A stretch of DNA of 64,000 nucleotides from JADLFV01 sp964471555 (GTDB lineage: Bacteria > Planctomycetota > Phycisphaerae > Phycisphaerales > Phycisphaeraceae). The notes under the pieces were generated by a model, which did not search any database, was not told where the DNA came from, and saw only the letters and a program-made list of their open reading frames with translations. The position numbers were made by a program, and so were the translations under genes. Shown here in pieces: positions 31,304-40,331 of this stretch (the stretch's first letter is position 1; every line of letters begins with the position of its first letter). Location: NCBI GenBank assembly GCA_964471555.1, contig CAYYGM010000004.1, positions 1-64,000 of the forward strand, written 5' to 3'.

Positions 31304-34300
31304 TCAACTGCTGCTGCTACTGGCCAGGCTGGAGAGGCTGGTCAGCGAACTGCTCTGGGTCTGGAGGGTGGCCAGGGCTGACTCCATGGCGGCGAACTGC
31401 GATTCAAGGCGAGAGCGTTTCTGGTCCAGCAGTTCGTTGAGCGTGTCGATGCGGGCGTTGTAGTTTTTCACTTGCTGGGCGAGCGAATCGAGCTTGGACT
31501 GCACGGGGCCGCTCTCGGTGTCGGTGAGGCGCTCCGCCAGGTCGAGCAGATATTGCCCGGGGCTCTGGGCGAGCAGCACGTCCTCGCCATCGTCGTTTTC
31601 CTCAGTCAGTTCATAGGTGAACAGTGCCTTGACACCGTCGGGATCGTTAGCCAGGGCGGCCTGGAGTTTGGAAGAGTCGAGCTGGAGCAGGCCGTCGCTG
31701 CCGACGCTGATGCCGACCTGGATGAGGCTGGTGTAGTTGCCGGAGAGGTTGGTGCCGCGGCGGATGACGGCATTGAAAAGCTGCTGTTTGATCTGGGCCA
31801 CGGTGGAATCGCCCAGCAGTAGGCCGCGCGATTCGGTTTCCGTGTCGTAGCTGTCGAGCTTATCGATATTGCTGATGACCGTGTTGAAGTTGTCGACGAA
31901 CTTCTGCACGGTGTTAGTGATGGACTCGGTGTCCTTGGCGATGGTGACGGTGACGGCCTGGCTGCTGGCGGTCTTGAGCGTGATATCGAGGCCGGGCAGC
32001 ACGTCGTCGAGCGTGTTGGTGGAGCTGGTCAGTGCGATGGACTTTGCCGGATCGCCGCCGCCGAAGAAGACCACCGCATCCTGGGCCTCAGTGAGGTTGA
32101 TGGCATTGAAGCCGAGCCCGCCGTCGTCGAAGACGAATGCGCCGCGTGAGCCGGAGTTCTCACTGCTGAGGCTGAGGCGATAAGGATCGCCGGGCGAGCC
32201 GTCATTGATGATGGAGGCGACGACGCCGACGTTGGCGTCGTTGATGGCGGTGACCAGATCCTGAAGGGTGGTGACCTTGACAAGCGAGCCGCCGCCGATG
32301 ACGCCGTCGCTGTTGGTGTCGGACTTTTCGATGCCCAGGTCTGCTGCGGCCGTGGAATCGGAGCCTTCGAGGGCTTCGACTTTGAAGGTGGCCGTGCCGG
32401 AGGTGTTGTCCTTGAGCTTGAGGCCGGTCTCGATGGCGTTGATGGAAGCGGTGACCGAGCCGCCGGTCTGGGTGGAGATGGCGTCGATCAACTCCTGCAC
32501 GGTGGTGACGCCGTCGAGGTCGATGTCGTGGGTAGCGCCGTCGCGGGTGGTGATGGTGAACTCAGCCTTGCCGGTGGTGTTGGCGATGCCGTCACCGTCG
32601 TTGAGGGTGGACAGGAGGGTGTCGGCTTCCAGGACGTTGGCAGTGATGGTGACGGTTTTCTCGAAGGTGCCGTCGATGTTGGCGCCGAAGGTGTCCGCTT
32701 CACCGAGGATGCCAAGGCTGGCGGCGGTGGTGGAGCCGGAGTCTTCGACTTTCATCTTGCTGATGGGCGAGGTGTTGGTATCGGTCAGAAGGATGCCGTC
32801 GCCGTTTTCGTTGATGGAGGCGGTGATGTAGAGACCGCGGCTGTTGATCTCGTGGATCACGTCGCCGATGGTGGTCTCATCGCCCTGGGTCAGATCGACG
32901 GTGGCGGATCGGCCGGAGGAATCGGTGAGGATGAACTTGCCGCGGACGATGCCGAGGGCGTCGAAGCTGGTGGCCTCGGTGATATAGCGGAACTGTAGGC
33001 TGCCGGAGTCAACGGTGTTGGTGTCACTGAAGGTGCCGGCCAGACCGAGATCAGCCGCGGTGGTGCCACCGGAGTCGGTGATCACGATGTCGCCGCTGCC
33101 GGCAGTGTTGTCGGTCAGCAGCAGGCCGTTGCCGGTGTTGTTCAGCGTAGCGGTGACGCCGGCGCCGGCCGCGTTGATGAGCTTGATCACGTCGTTGACC
33201 GAGGTGGCGCTGGCCAGGTCGATGTCGGTGTCGTTGCCATCACGGGTCTGGATGTTGATCACGCCGAGGCTGCCGACGCCGGAGCCGCCGTTGAGGTTGC
33301 GCAGCAGCTTGCTGTTGATGCTGCCGGTGAGGCGTGTGCCGCCGATCTGGCCGTTGGCGTCGGTGTCGCTGCCGAGGATGCCCAGGTCGGTGGCGGCATA
33401 GGAACTGTTGAGGGCGGTGACGGCAAAGGTTGCTCCGCCGCCGGTGGTGTCGGTCAGGACCAGTCCCAGTCCGTCGGCGCTGATGGCCGCGGTGATGACG
33501 CCGCCGGTCTCCTGCGCGATCTCATCGATGATGTCACCGAGGTTGGCGGCGTTGGCGATGGAAATGTCATAGTGGGAGCCGTCACTGGCGGTGATGCGGA
33601 AGTCGTTGAGGCTGCCGTGTTTACGGATGCCGGTGCCGTCGTTGAGGGTTGCCAGGACGGAAGAGCGGCCGACGGTGTTGATGGTGGTGCCGGTGATGGT
33701 GTCGGTGCCGGCGGAGTTGCCGAGCAGTCCGAGACTGGTGGCGGTGGCGGAGGTGCCGACGTTGGCGACGATGAGGTTGCCGGTGGTTTCGCCGGACAGA
33801 TCCGTGATTTTAAGGTTGTCGCCGTCAACCTCAGCCAGCACGCGGATGCCGGTGGAATTGTTGATCTGGTCGAGCACGTCAGTGACGGTGACGGCTCGTG
33901 ACAGGTCGATCAGTGCTGAAGCGCCGGAACGGTCGGTGATGCGGATGTAGCCGCGGCGAACACCGGAGCCGCCGTTAAGCGAATCGAGCGTGGTGTCGCG
34001 GTCGAGTCGCGCTTCACCGCGCTCGAAGGTGAGCGTGCCGCCGGGCAGTGGTGTGCTGTCCATATCGCCGAAGCCGCGGGTGACGGTCTGCTGTGAGCTG
34101 ACCAGGCGGCTGACCAGGAAGCTGTAGGTTCCAGGCGAAGCGGAGGAACTGCTGGAGGCGGTGAGGATTTCCTCGTTGCTGCTGGAGGCGTTGGTAGCGT
34201 TGAAGCTGGCCGGCTTGACCAGGCTCTGGATGGAAGTCTTGAGCCCGAGCAGTTGGGCGTTGATGTTCTGAAAGGCAGCCTGCTGCGATTGCAGGACGCT

Positions 34301-34414
34301 GACTCGACTCTGGAGGATGGTGACCGGCTTGGAATCCAGCGCAATGAGCTGGTCGATCAGGTTGGCGGTGTCGATGCCGCTGATCAGTCCGGTGCCGGTG
34401 GTAATGGTGCCCAT
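31304..34414 (-). CDS. fliD: Enlarged flagellar hook-associated protein 2 (filament cap)
   Basis: FliD caps the growing filament and folds flagellin at the tip. The protein of 1036 residues is about twice the common length (about 450-670). The N-terminus (GTITTGTGLISGIDTANLI) and C-terminus (LDSKLAA-like IDKLDSY...YNARIDTLNELLDQKRSRLESQFAAME) are normal. The excess is a set of five tandem flagellin_IN-like repeats of about 110-120 residues (about 125-720), each with a NDGxGI or NGGSGV start, an (I/V)-rich DLxxxxTVxDVI segment and GLxLTD. The ATG at 34414 is clearly right; longer frames only add intergenic sequence. The extra repeats should form a large outer domain. Confidence 0.93.
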   Translation of the reverse strand: MGTITTGTGLISGIDTANLIDQLIALDSKPVTILQSRVSVLQSQQAAFQNINAQLLGLKTSIQSLVKPASFNATNASSSNEEILTASSSSSASPGTYSFLVSRLVSSQQTVTRGFGDMDSTPLPGGTLTFERGEARLDRDTTLDSLNGGSGVRRGYIRITDRSGASALIDLSRAVTVTDVLDQINNSTGIRVLAEVDGDNLKITDLSGETTGNLIVANVGTSATATSLGLLGNSAGTDTITGTTINTVGRSSVLATLNDGTGIRKHGSLNDFRITASDGSHYDISIANAANLGDIIDEIAQETGGVITAAISADGLGLVLTDTTGGGATFAVTALNSSYAATDLGILGSDTDANGQIGGTRLTGSINSKLLRNLNGGSGVGSLGVINIQTRDGNDTDIDLASATSVNDVIKLINAAGAGVTATLNNTGNGLLLTDNTAGSGDIVITDSGGTTAADLGLAGTFSDTNTVDSGSLQFRYITEATSFDALGIVRGKFILTDSSGRSATVDLTQGDETTIGDVIHEINSRGLYITASINENGDGILLTDTNTSPISKMKVEDSGSTTAASLGILGEADTFGANIDGTFEKTVTITANVLEADTLLSTLNDGDGIANTTGKAEFTITTRDGATHDIDLDGVTTVQELIDAISTQTGGSVTASINAIETGLKLKDNTSGTATFKVEALEGSDSTAAADLGIEKSDTNSDGVIGGGSLVKVTTLQDLVTAINDANVGVVASIINDGSPGDPYRLSLSSENSGSRGAFVFDDGGLGFNAINLTEAQDAVVFFGGGDPAKSIALTSSTNTLDDVLPGLDITLKTASSQAVTVTIAKDTESITNTVQKFVDNFNTVISNIDKLDSYDTETESRGLLLGDSTVAQIKQQLFNAVIRRGTNLSGNYTSLIQVGISVGSDGLLQLDSSKLQAALANDPDGVKALFTYELTEENDDGEDVLLAQSPGQYLLDLAERLTDTESGPVQSKLDSLAQQVKNYNARIDTLNELLDQKRSRLESQFAAMESALATLQTQSSSLTSLSSLASSSSS

Positions 34415-34768
34415 AAGTGCACGCCTCCGACGAGCGCAGGGATCGCCCGTCAAAGAGTTATCGACCCATCCCCACGGCAGGCTTGAAGCAGCGTAGGGCG
34501 GGGCAGGTACAGGGCTGTTTTCAGGGGCGGATTGAAGGTGGGCAGATGGTATTTTATCGGGCTGTGCGAGCCGAGCGGCAGGGGTGAAAGACGGATGTGT
34601 CAAGATTGATAATTATTGACCCAGTAAGGATATAGAGTATAATTCCCCTACTTGCACGTTCATGGGAGGGGTGGTTCGTACACATGTGGCCGATCGGCGC
34701 GATCGGTTGAATGGGTCTGTTGAATGTCGGCATCGGCCGAAGGTTGTTCGCGCAAAGGGAGAAACACC
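34415..34768. other. Divergent intergenic region fliD / PEP-CTERM-like gene
   Basis: No gene is seen. It contains a strong plus-strand promoter at 34616-34643 and an A+T-rich core around it. No fliD-specific sigma-28 promoter was recognised with confidence. Confidence 0.5.
34616..34643 (+). promoter_or_regulatory. Strong sigma-70-type promoter
   Basis: TTGACC (34616-34621) and a perfect TATAAT (34638-34643) are 16 nt apart. It would start transcription about 34650, some 120 nt before the first exported-protein gene, leaving a long leader. Confidence 0.7.
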
Positions 34769-35371
34769 ATGATGACTTCTGGGGTTCGTTGGTTGATCGC
34801 GTTGGCGCTGGTGCTGGGCTGTCAGGTTTCAGCGCTGGCGGGCACGGTGTGGCAGGTGGATTTTGTGTTGACGGTGGAGCAGCAACTGACGCCGACCGAC
34901 CAATGGCCGCCGTCGCAACCCTATCTGCAGCCACAGGTGGGCGATCAGTATTTCGGCAGTCTGACCTTCTGCGACGAAGAACTGACCGGCATCGGCAAAG
35001 AGGGACTGGCTCTGGAGGAAGGGCGAAGTGGCTTGCCATCGGCCTACCAATTCGGACTGCTGGATGTGACCTTGGACTACTACGACCAGCACTGCACGCA
35101 GAGAGATGCTCAGCAATATCCCTGGGATCCGATCGCGAGTTTCGAGGACGGCTTGTTTTCCAATCTGTATTTTTATGTGAACGCCCATATCGGCAACGTC
35201 TGGATATACGATGATCATTTCCAGGTCGATCTGGTCACCTACGGCTGGACGATCGCCAATGGTTCTGTGGCCTACGGCAAACCAATGGCGGTGCCGGCTC
35301 CGGCTGCGGCGGGCGCGGGCATGCTGCTGTTGAGCGTGCTGGGCCTGAAGCGGCGACGCCGGGCGGCGTGA
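34769..35371 (+). CDS. Exported PEP-CTERM-like protein, copy 1
   Basis: A 200-residue secreted protein of unknown function. It has a signal peptide (about 5-24, ending SALAG), a beta-rich body, and a C-terminal tripartite sorting signal: VPAPAAAGAGM, a hydrophobic stretch LLLSVLGL, then KRRRRAA. This is a variant of PEP-CTERM (VPAP instead of VPEP). AGGGAG 8 nt before the ATG fixes the start. It is paralogous to the next gene over its full length, sharing TVWQVDFVLTVEQQ, VG(D/E)QYFGS and DEELTG(I/V)G. Confidence 0.85.
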   Translation: MMTSGVRWLIALALVLGCQVSALAGTVWQVDFVLTVEQQLTPTDQWPPSQPYLQPQVGDQYFGSLTFCDEELTGIGKEGLALEEGRSGLPSAYQFGLLDVTLDYYDQHCTQRDAQQYPWDPIASFEDGLFSNLYFYVNAHIGNVWIYDDHFQVDLVTYGWTIANGSVAYGKPMAVPAPAAAGAGMLLLSVLGLKRRRRAA

Positions 35372-35429
35372 AGCGAGTCGACTTATCGCAGACAGTTCAT
35401 CAAAACGAGGATTTTCTGGGAGAAACAAC

Positions 35430-36032
35430 ATGAAGAGCGCGACGCGTTGGTTGCTGTTGCTGGCAGTGGCGTTGACCTGGCAGGTCGCTGCTGAAGCGTC
35501 AACGGTGTGGCAGGTGGATTTCGTTCTGACGGTAGAACAGCAGTATGAGCCGACCGATCCGGTCCCGCCGTTGCCGTATGTGCAGCCGACGGTGGGCGAG
35601 CAGTTTTTCGGCAGCATCCTGTTCAGTGACGAGGAACTGACCGGCGTCGGCAACGAGGCCCTGTATTCCGCTTGGGGTCAGTCAGTCATACCGAATGTGG
35701 ATAAGTTGGGAATCCAAAGCATTTCATTGGGTTACTACAGCGATCAGTTGAATGAAAAAGATGCAGAGCAATATCCTCTGGACCCAATCATCACGTTCCA
35801 GGATGGTGTTTTCCAAGGCCTGTTTTTCAATGCAAACGGCAAGGTGGGTGATATTGCAATCATCAATGGTGCATTCGATATCTATCTGGAAATCGCTTCG
35901 GGATGGGGACATCTAGCTAGCGGCTCGGTCACCTACGGCACTCCGACAGCCGTGCCGACGCCGGCAGTAGCGGGTGCGGGTTTGTCACTGCTGACCGTGC
36001 TGGGCCTGAAGCGGCGACGCCGGGCTGCGTGA
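35430..36032 (+). CDS. Exported PEP-CTERM-like protein, copy 2
   Basis: A 200-residue paralogue of the preceding product, with the same signal peptide pattern (ending AEASTVW), the same body motifs (VDFVLTVEQQYEPTD, FSDEELTGVG, DAEQYPLDPI) and the C-terminal signal VPTPAVAGAGLSLLTVLGLKRRRRAA in four parts. A GGGAG lies 10 nt before the ATG. The two genes are 58 nt apart and surely a tandem duplication that has diverged. Its central third has lower G+C than the first copy. Function unknown, presumably a surface protein. Confidence 0.85.
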   Translation: MKSATRWLLLLAVALTWQVAAEASTVWQVDFVLTVEQQYEPTDPVPPLPYVQPTVGEQFFGSILFSDEELTGVGNEALYSAWGQSVIPNVDKLGIQSISLGYYSDQLNEKDAEQYPLDPIITFQDGVFQGLFFNANGKVGDIAIINGAFDIYLEIASGWGHLASGSVTYGTPTAVPTPAVAGAGLSLLTVLGLKRRRRAA

Positions 36033-36048
36033 GGGGAACAAGACAAGA

Positions 36049-36151
36049 CAGCAACCGCGGATGAACGCAGGTGAACGCGGATGAAAGTCATGGGAACGAA
36101 AAACCCATTTGTCTTCATCTGCGTCTTATCTGCGTTTATCTGCGGTTGCTA
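36049..36151. repeat. Hairpin of CGCGGATGAA words
   Basis: Arms 36049-36086 and 36112-36151 pair in most positions, both closing with AGCAACCGC / GCGGTTGCT. They are built of the 10-nt word ACGCGGATGA. The spacer is about 25 nt. It separates convergent genes. Confidence 0.82.
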
Positions 36152-36162
36152 TTTCTTCCGCG

Positions 36163-37686
36163 TTATCCGCGCAGCTTCTGGATGATCAACTCGCGCACCA
36201 GCTTGGGATTGGCTGAGCCCTGGCTGAGCTTCATCACCTGGCCCATGATCGAGCCGACGGCTTTGTCCTTGCCGTCGCGGATGTCATTGATGGCTTTTTC
36301 ATTCCGGGGGTCGGCCAGGGCCTGATCGATGAAGCCTTCCAAAGCGCCGGTGTCGGAAACCTGCAGCAAACCAAGTTGCTCGGCCAAACTGCCAGGGTCG
36401 GCAGAGCTGTTCCGGGGGTCGCAGCACGCGCTGAGCAGGGCGTCCACGGCGTTGGAGGCGATCTTGTCGTCGGCCAGCAGTTGCAGCACGCCGGCCAGTT
36501 GCGCGGCGCTGACGCCCAGTTCGTGGGCCAGCTTGCCCCGCTCGTTGGCCAGCTTCTGCACGTTGTTGCTCATCACCGCGGCCGCCTTCTTGGCGTCGGA
36601 GCCGGAGGACAAGACATCCTCGAAGAAGGTGCACACGGCCGGCTCGTCGATTAACGCATCGGCCTGCGCTTCGGGCAGGCCAAGCTGCGCCACGTAGCGA
36701 TGACGCCGAGCCAGGGGCAGTTCGCCGATGCTGGCTGCGATCGAGTCGCGCCAGGAGTCGTCGACCACCACGGGCACCAGGTCCGGGTCGGGGAAGTAGC
36801 GATATTCATCCGCATCTTCCTTGGCCCGCTGCAGGGTGGTGACCATGCGGGCGTCGTCCCAGCCGCGGGTGGTCTTGGCCCGTTCGCCCATGACTTTGCC
36901 CGTTTCCTGCCACTCTTCGACCTGGCGCTGATGCTCGTAAGTCACCGCGCCGTGCACTGCTTTGAAGCTGTTGAGGTTTTTGATTTCGACGATGGGGGTT
37001 TTGTAGGTCTGGCCGTTGGCTTCAATGATGACGTTGATGTTGGGCTCGAAACGGATGTGGCCTTTCTGCATGATGCCCTGCGTCACGCCCAGGTGCCGGC
37101 AGATGTCGCGCAGGGTGCGGGCGAAGGCGACGCACTCGTCGGCGCTACTCATGTCGGGATAGGTGACGATCTCCAGCAGCGGGGTGCCGGCCCGGTTGAG
37201 GTCCACGATGGAGTGATCGATGGGGATGCCGCCGGGCGCTTCGTGCAGCAGTTTGCCGGCATCTTCCTCCAGGTGGGCGCGGATGATGCGGATGGTCTTG
37301 GTAGCTTGGCCGTCGGGCAGCGGAATCTCGATTGCCCCTTCCTCGCACAGCGGCTGATCGTACTGGCTGATCTGGTAGTTCTTGGGCAGGTCGGGGTAGT
37401 AGTAGCTTTTGCGGTCCCACTTGGTGAAGCCGGCAATCTTGCAGCCCAGGGCCAGGCCAACCTTGATCGACATCTCCACCGCCGCCCGGTTCATCACCGG
37501 CAGCACCCCCGGCAGGCCCAGCACGACCGGGTCGGTGAGCGTGTTGGGATCAGCGGCATCGAAATCCGGATGGGCGACGTTGGGGGCGCTGGTCCACATC
37601 TTCGAGCGGGTGCACAGCTCGACGTGGACCTCCATACCAACCATGAGTCTGGTGTTGAGGCTTGCCATGGCGGCGATTGTAACCAT
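36163..37686 (-). CDS. gatB: Aspartyl/glutamyl-tRNA amidotransferase subunit B
   Basis: GatB binds misacylated Glu-tRNA-Gln or Asp-tRNA-Asn and passes on ammonia from GatA for amidation. The protein shows LMVGMEVHVEL, the kinase-like core GLPGVLPVMN, RKSYYYPDLPKNYQISQYDQPL, HLEEDAGKLLHE and VDLNRAGTPLLEIVT, and the C-terminal YqeY-type tail ending SQGSANPKLVRELIIQKLRG. Length about 500 is normal. ATG at 37686 overlaps the upstream stop (TGATG); ATG at 37668 is equally possible. gatA and gatC are not in the window. Confidence 0.96.
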   Translation of the reverse strand: MVTIAAMASLNTRLMVGMEVHVELCTRSKMWTSAPNVAHPDFDAADPNTLTDPVVLGLPGVLPVMNRAAVEMSIKVGLALGCKIAGFTKWDRKSYYYPDLPKNYQISQYDQPLCEEGAIEIPLPDGQATKTIRIIRAHLEEDAGKLLHEAPGGIPIDHSIVDLNRAGTPLLEIVTYPDMSSADECVAFARTLRDICRHLGVTQGIMQKGHIRFEPNINVIIEANGQTYKTPIVEIKNLNSFKAVHGAVTYEHQRQVEEWQETGKVMGERAKTTRGWDDARMVTTLQRAKEDADEYRYFPDPDLVPVVVDDSWRDSIAASIGELPLARRHRYVAQLGLPEAQADALIDEPAVCTFFEDVLSSGSDAKKAAAVMSNNVQKLANERGKLAHELGVSAAQLAGVLQLLADDKIASNAVDALLSACCDPRNSSADPGSLAEQLGLLQVSDTGALEGFIDQALADPRNEKAINDIRDGKDKAVGSIMGQVMKLSQGSANPKLVRELIIQKLRG

Positions 37687-38864
37687 CACGGCTCGTCAGG
37701 GGCAGCGGGGCGGAGCGAGGTGTGCTTTTCCAGCAGGTCGAACAGCTCCTGTGCCGTTTCAGGTCGGCCGTCGATGCGCAGATTACCCAGCAGCAGCTTG
37801 GGTTGGCCGCCGCCCAGGGCGTTGAACAGGTCGTTGTTGGTGCTGATCCAGGCGTCGATATCCGGGTCGGCCAAGGCTTGTTTCAGGGCGTCCTTGCCCA
37901 CCAGTTTCTCAGCAAAGCGGCGGGCGGCTTCGACGTTGGAGCCGAAGGGGCTGTCGAAGACCATCTGCTCGTAGTGATCGAACAACCACTCGTGCATGGC
38001 GGTGAACTGGGGTGGATCAGCCAGCCACACCGCCAGGGCCAGCTTGGCCAGTTCGCAGGCGTGTTTCTGCTCCGGCTTGGTCCTGGTCACGTGACGGTTG
38101 CAGTCGCTGTTGAGCGGCGTGGGGAGCATGATGATCGCCAACTGGTCGCCGTAACGCTGACGGGCCTGGCACATGAACTGGTAGAGCAGGCGGCAATGGG
38201 GGCAGGTGTAGTCGTAGATCTCGACCAGGATGACGGGGGCATCGGGGCTGCCGAGGATCGGCGCACGGTGGGGGTCCAGTTGGATGGCATCCTGCAGCAG
38301 GCTGACGCGCGTGCCGGGGGCGGGTTGCAGCGTCTGCAGCGCAGCCAGCGCTGCGACAAGAATCACAGCCAATGCGGCAACCGTCACAGCCGGACGTGGG
38401 CCAATGGCTGTGGGGTGCGTTTCCCGCGTGATCGGTGCGTGCAGCCAGATCAGCACCGAAGCAATGGCCGCGCAGAGGTGAGTGGTCGAGCAATAGTTGC
38501 AAATCTGGCCGATGCAAGCGACCTGCAGAAACGTGAACCACACCCCGGCCGCCAGGGCGATGCCGCCGCAGGTCATCAACGCCAGCCACGCCCCGCGCCG
38601 CCGCAATGCGAAAGTGGCTGCGAGCATCAGTGCATACAGTAGCACGGCCGGCAGCGTGGACGGGATCATCAGCACACCGGGCACGATCACGATCCTGGAC
38701 CATGAGGAGCTGAGCACCTGATCGCAGGAGCTGCCCTGGCCGCAGCCGGGCAGGCCGGAGTCGCGCAGGGATTGGATCAGTAATACGGTGCTGAACACCA
38801 ATGCCGCTGCTACCAGCAGGCGGATCAGCCACAGCAACGCGGGTGCGGGCGGACGTGCGGACAT
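37686..38864 (-). CDS. VKOR-DsbA-type disulfide-forming fusion protein
   Basis: A 392-residue membrane protein that joins two steps of disulfide formation. The N-terminal half (about 1-165) is a vitamin K epoxide reductase-like domain with four to five membrane segments, the loop Cys pair in GCGQGSSCDQVL and the active CxxC in QICNYCSTTH. The C-terminal half (about 190-380) is a periplasmic thioredoxin domain of DsbA/DsbG type with CPHC (IYDYTCPHCRLLYQ). The fusion oxidises substrates and passes electrons to quinone. It is coupled to gatB by stop-start overlap. Confidence 0.92.
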   Translation of the reverse strand: MSARPPAPALLWLIRLLVAAALVFSTVLLIQSLRDSGLPGCGQGSSCDQVLSSSWSRIVIVPGVLMIPSTLPAVLLYALMLAATFALRRRGAWLALMTCGGIALAAGVWFTFLQVACIGQICNYCSTTHLCAAIASVLIWLHAPITRETHPTAIGPRPAVTVAALAVILVAALAALQTLQPAPGTRVSLLQDAIQLDPHRAPILGSPDAPVILVEIYDYTCPHCRLLYQFMCQARQRYGDQLAIIMLPTPLNSDCNRHVTRTKPEQKHACELAKLALAVWLADPPQFTAMHEWLFDHYEQMVFDSPFGSNVEAARRFAEKLVGKDALKQALADPDIDAWISTNNDLFNALGGGQPKLLLGNLRIDGRPETAQELFDLLEKHTSLRPAAPDEP

Positions 38865-38894
38865 GCGATCATGTTAACGTGAGGACATTCGATT

Positions 38895-38982
38895 GGGACA
38901 GGATAACAGGATCCACAGGATCAACAGGATTTGAATGGAGGGTTGTGATCCTGTCCATCCTCTCCATCCTGTTATCCTGTCA
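38895..38982. repeat. Hairpin of GACAGGAT words
   Basis: Arms 38895-38930 and 38947-38982 share GACAGGATAACAGGAT without a mismatch and continue with variants (ACAGGAT). The word length is about 9. The spacer is about 16 nt. Read to the right it runs into AAAA. Confidence 0.82.
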
Positions 38983-39011
38983 AAACCGATCAACCACGCG
39001 GCTTTATTTCA

Positions 39012-40331
39012 TCAATACTGCCGCGGCATCCACTGAGCCTTGTGGATGACTGAGGGCACCAGGCCGAGCGTAACCACCAGCAGGATGATGCCGGTGGCGC
39101 AGAACAGCAGCACGGCGTCGTAGCGGCTGTAGTTGGCGCCCCACAGTTGCCACTGGGGGCTGACGATGCCCAGCTTGAGCAGACCAGCGGTCAACATGCC
39201 TGACAGCGCCGCACCGATGCGGATGAAGGTCAGGTGCAGACTGGTGGACAGCGACTTGTTTTCAGCCGGGATCAGGCCCAGCATTTCGGTGGTAGCGGCG
39301 ATGGAGGCAAAAGCCCAGAGGAAACCGTAGAGGAAGTTGGCCGCCGCCACGGGTGCGAAGGTGGAGCCGATGCCCTGCGGCAGAAAGCTGCGCATCAGAA
39401 ACAGGGTGAGCACGATGGCGTATCCGATGTGGGCGATCAGAAACACCGGCCGCGTCCCCAAGCGATCGACCGTGCGTCCCCCGGCCGCGAATCCCAGCAC
39501 CGCGCCCACCATGTAGAGACTGCCTAACCACATGACCAGGTCGTCGCCGTAGTTCAGTTGCTTTTTCTCGATCAAGCCGAAGAGGATGGGCACGCTGGCC
39601 GTGGCCAGGGTCAGCAGGAACATGTAGGCGCAGAAGGACATGAAGCCTTCGGTGCGAAACACGTGCATCATGGTCGGGCCCAATGCGATCGGCTTGGGAT
39701 CGGCCGGCTCCAGCTCCGGGATGCGCAGGTAGAAGATCAACTGGATGATCTGGCTGATCGTCAGCAATGCCAGCAATCCGCCGAACACCGGCAGCGGGGT
39801 CTGTTGACTCAGATACAAGGCGCAGGCGGCGGTGAAGAAGATGTTCAAGGTCTGCCACGACACGCGCATGCGGGCGAAGAAGCGGCCGCGCATCGACTCG
39901 GGCACCACCGGGCTGAGAATGGCGAACCAGCTCGAACCCGTGGTGGTCGTGCCCAGCGTGTACAGCACGAGGCTGGCGGCCAGCAACACTTCCGAGGATT
40001 TGCCGAGCAGCACGATCACCGTCAGGATGGCGTAGCCGACGATGCTCATCACGATGCCCACGATGCCGAACAGCTTCTTGCCGTGGCGGTCGGCCAACAG
40101 GGCCAGCGGCACCGCCAGCACCGCGCCACTGATCGACGGCAGCGACAGATAGATCACGACCCGCTCGCTGCTGCAGCCCAGTGACGTGAGCAGCAGGAGC
40201 ATCAGCCCGTTGGTGAAGGCCACGATGGCCACCGAAGAGAAGCAGGCGTTGAACACGGCATTGCGCATGCCGCGACGCTGCACGGGCGTCGGCTCGAGCA
40301 CGGATGGATCAGCCTGGATGGTTTCGTTCAA
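39012..40331 (-). CDS. Major facilitator superfamily transporter
   Basis: A 439-residue membrane protein with about twelve hydrophobic segments and MFS loop motifs: LADRHGKKLFG (about 80-90, the conserved loop 2-3 motif) and a second half with GGRTVDRLGTRPVFL (about 287-301). The substrate cannot be read from the sequence. Its TTG start at 40331 overlaps the queC stop (TTGA); ATG at 40268 is the alternative and still precedes the first segment. The coupling with queC raises the possibility that it moves a queuosine-related compound, but this is only context. Confidence 0.82.
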   Translation of the reverse strand: MNETIQADPSVLEPTPVQRRGMRNAVFNACFSSVAIVAFTNGLMLLLLTSLGCSSERVVIYLSLPSISGAVLAVPLALLADRHGKKLFGIVGIVMSIVGYAILTVIVLLGKSSEVLLAASLVLYTLGTTTTGSSWFAILSPVVPESMRGRFFARMRVSWQTLNIFFTAACALYLSQQTPLPVFGGLLALLTISQIIQLIFYLRIPELEPADPKPIALGPTMMHVFRTEGFMSFCAYMFLLTLATASVPILFGLIEKKQLNYGDDLVMWLGSLYMVGAVLGFAAGGRTVDRLGTRPVFLIAHIGYAIVLTLFLMRSFLPQGIGSTFAPVAAANFLYGFLWAFASIAATTEMLGLIPAENKSLSTSLHLTFIRIGAALSGMLTAGLLKLGIVSPQWQLWGANYSRYDAVLLFCATGIILLVVTLGLVPSVIHKAQWMPRQY

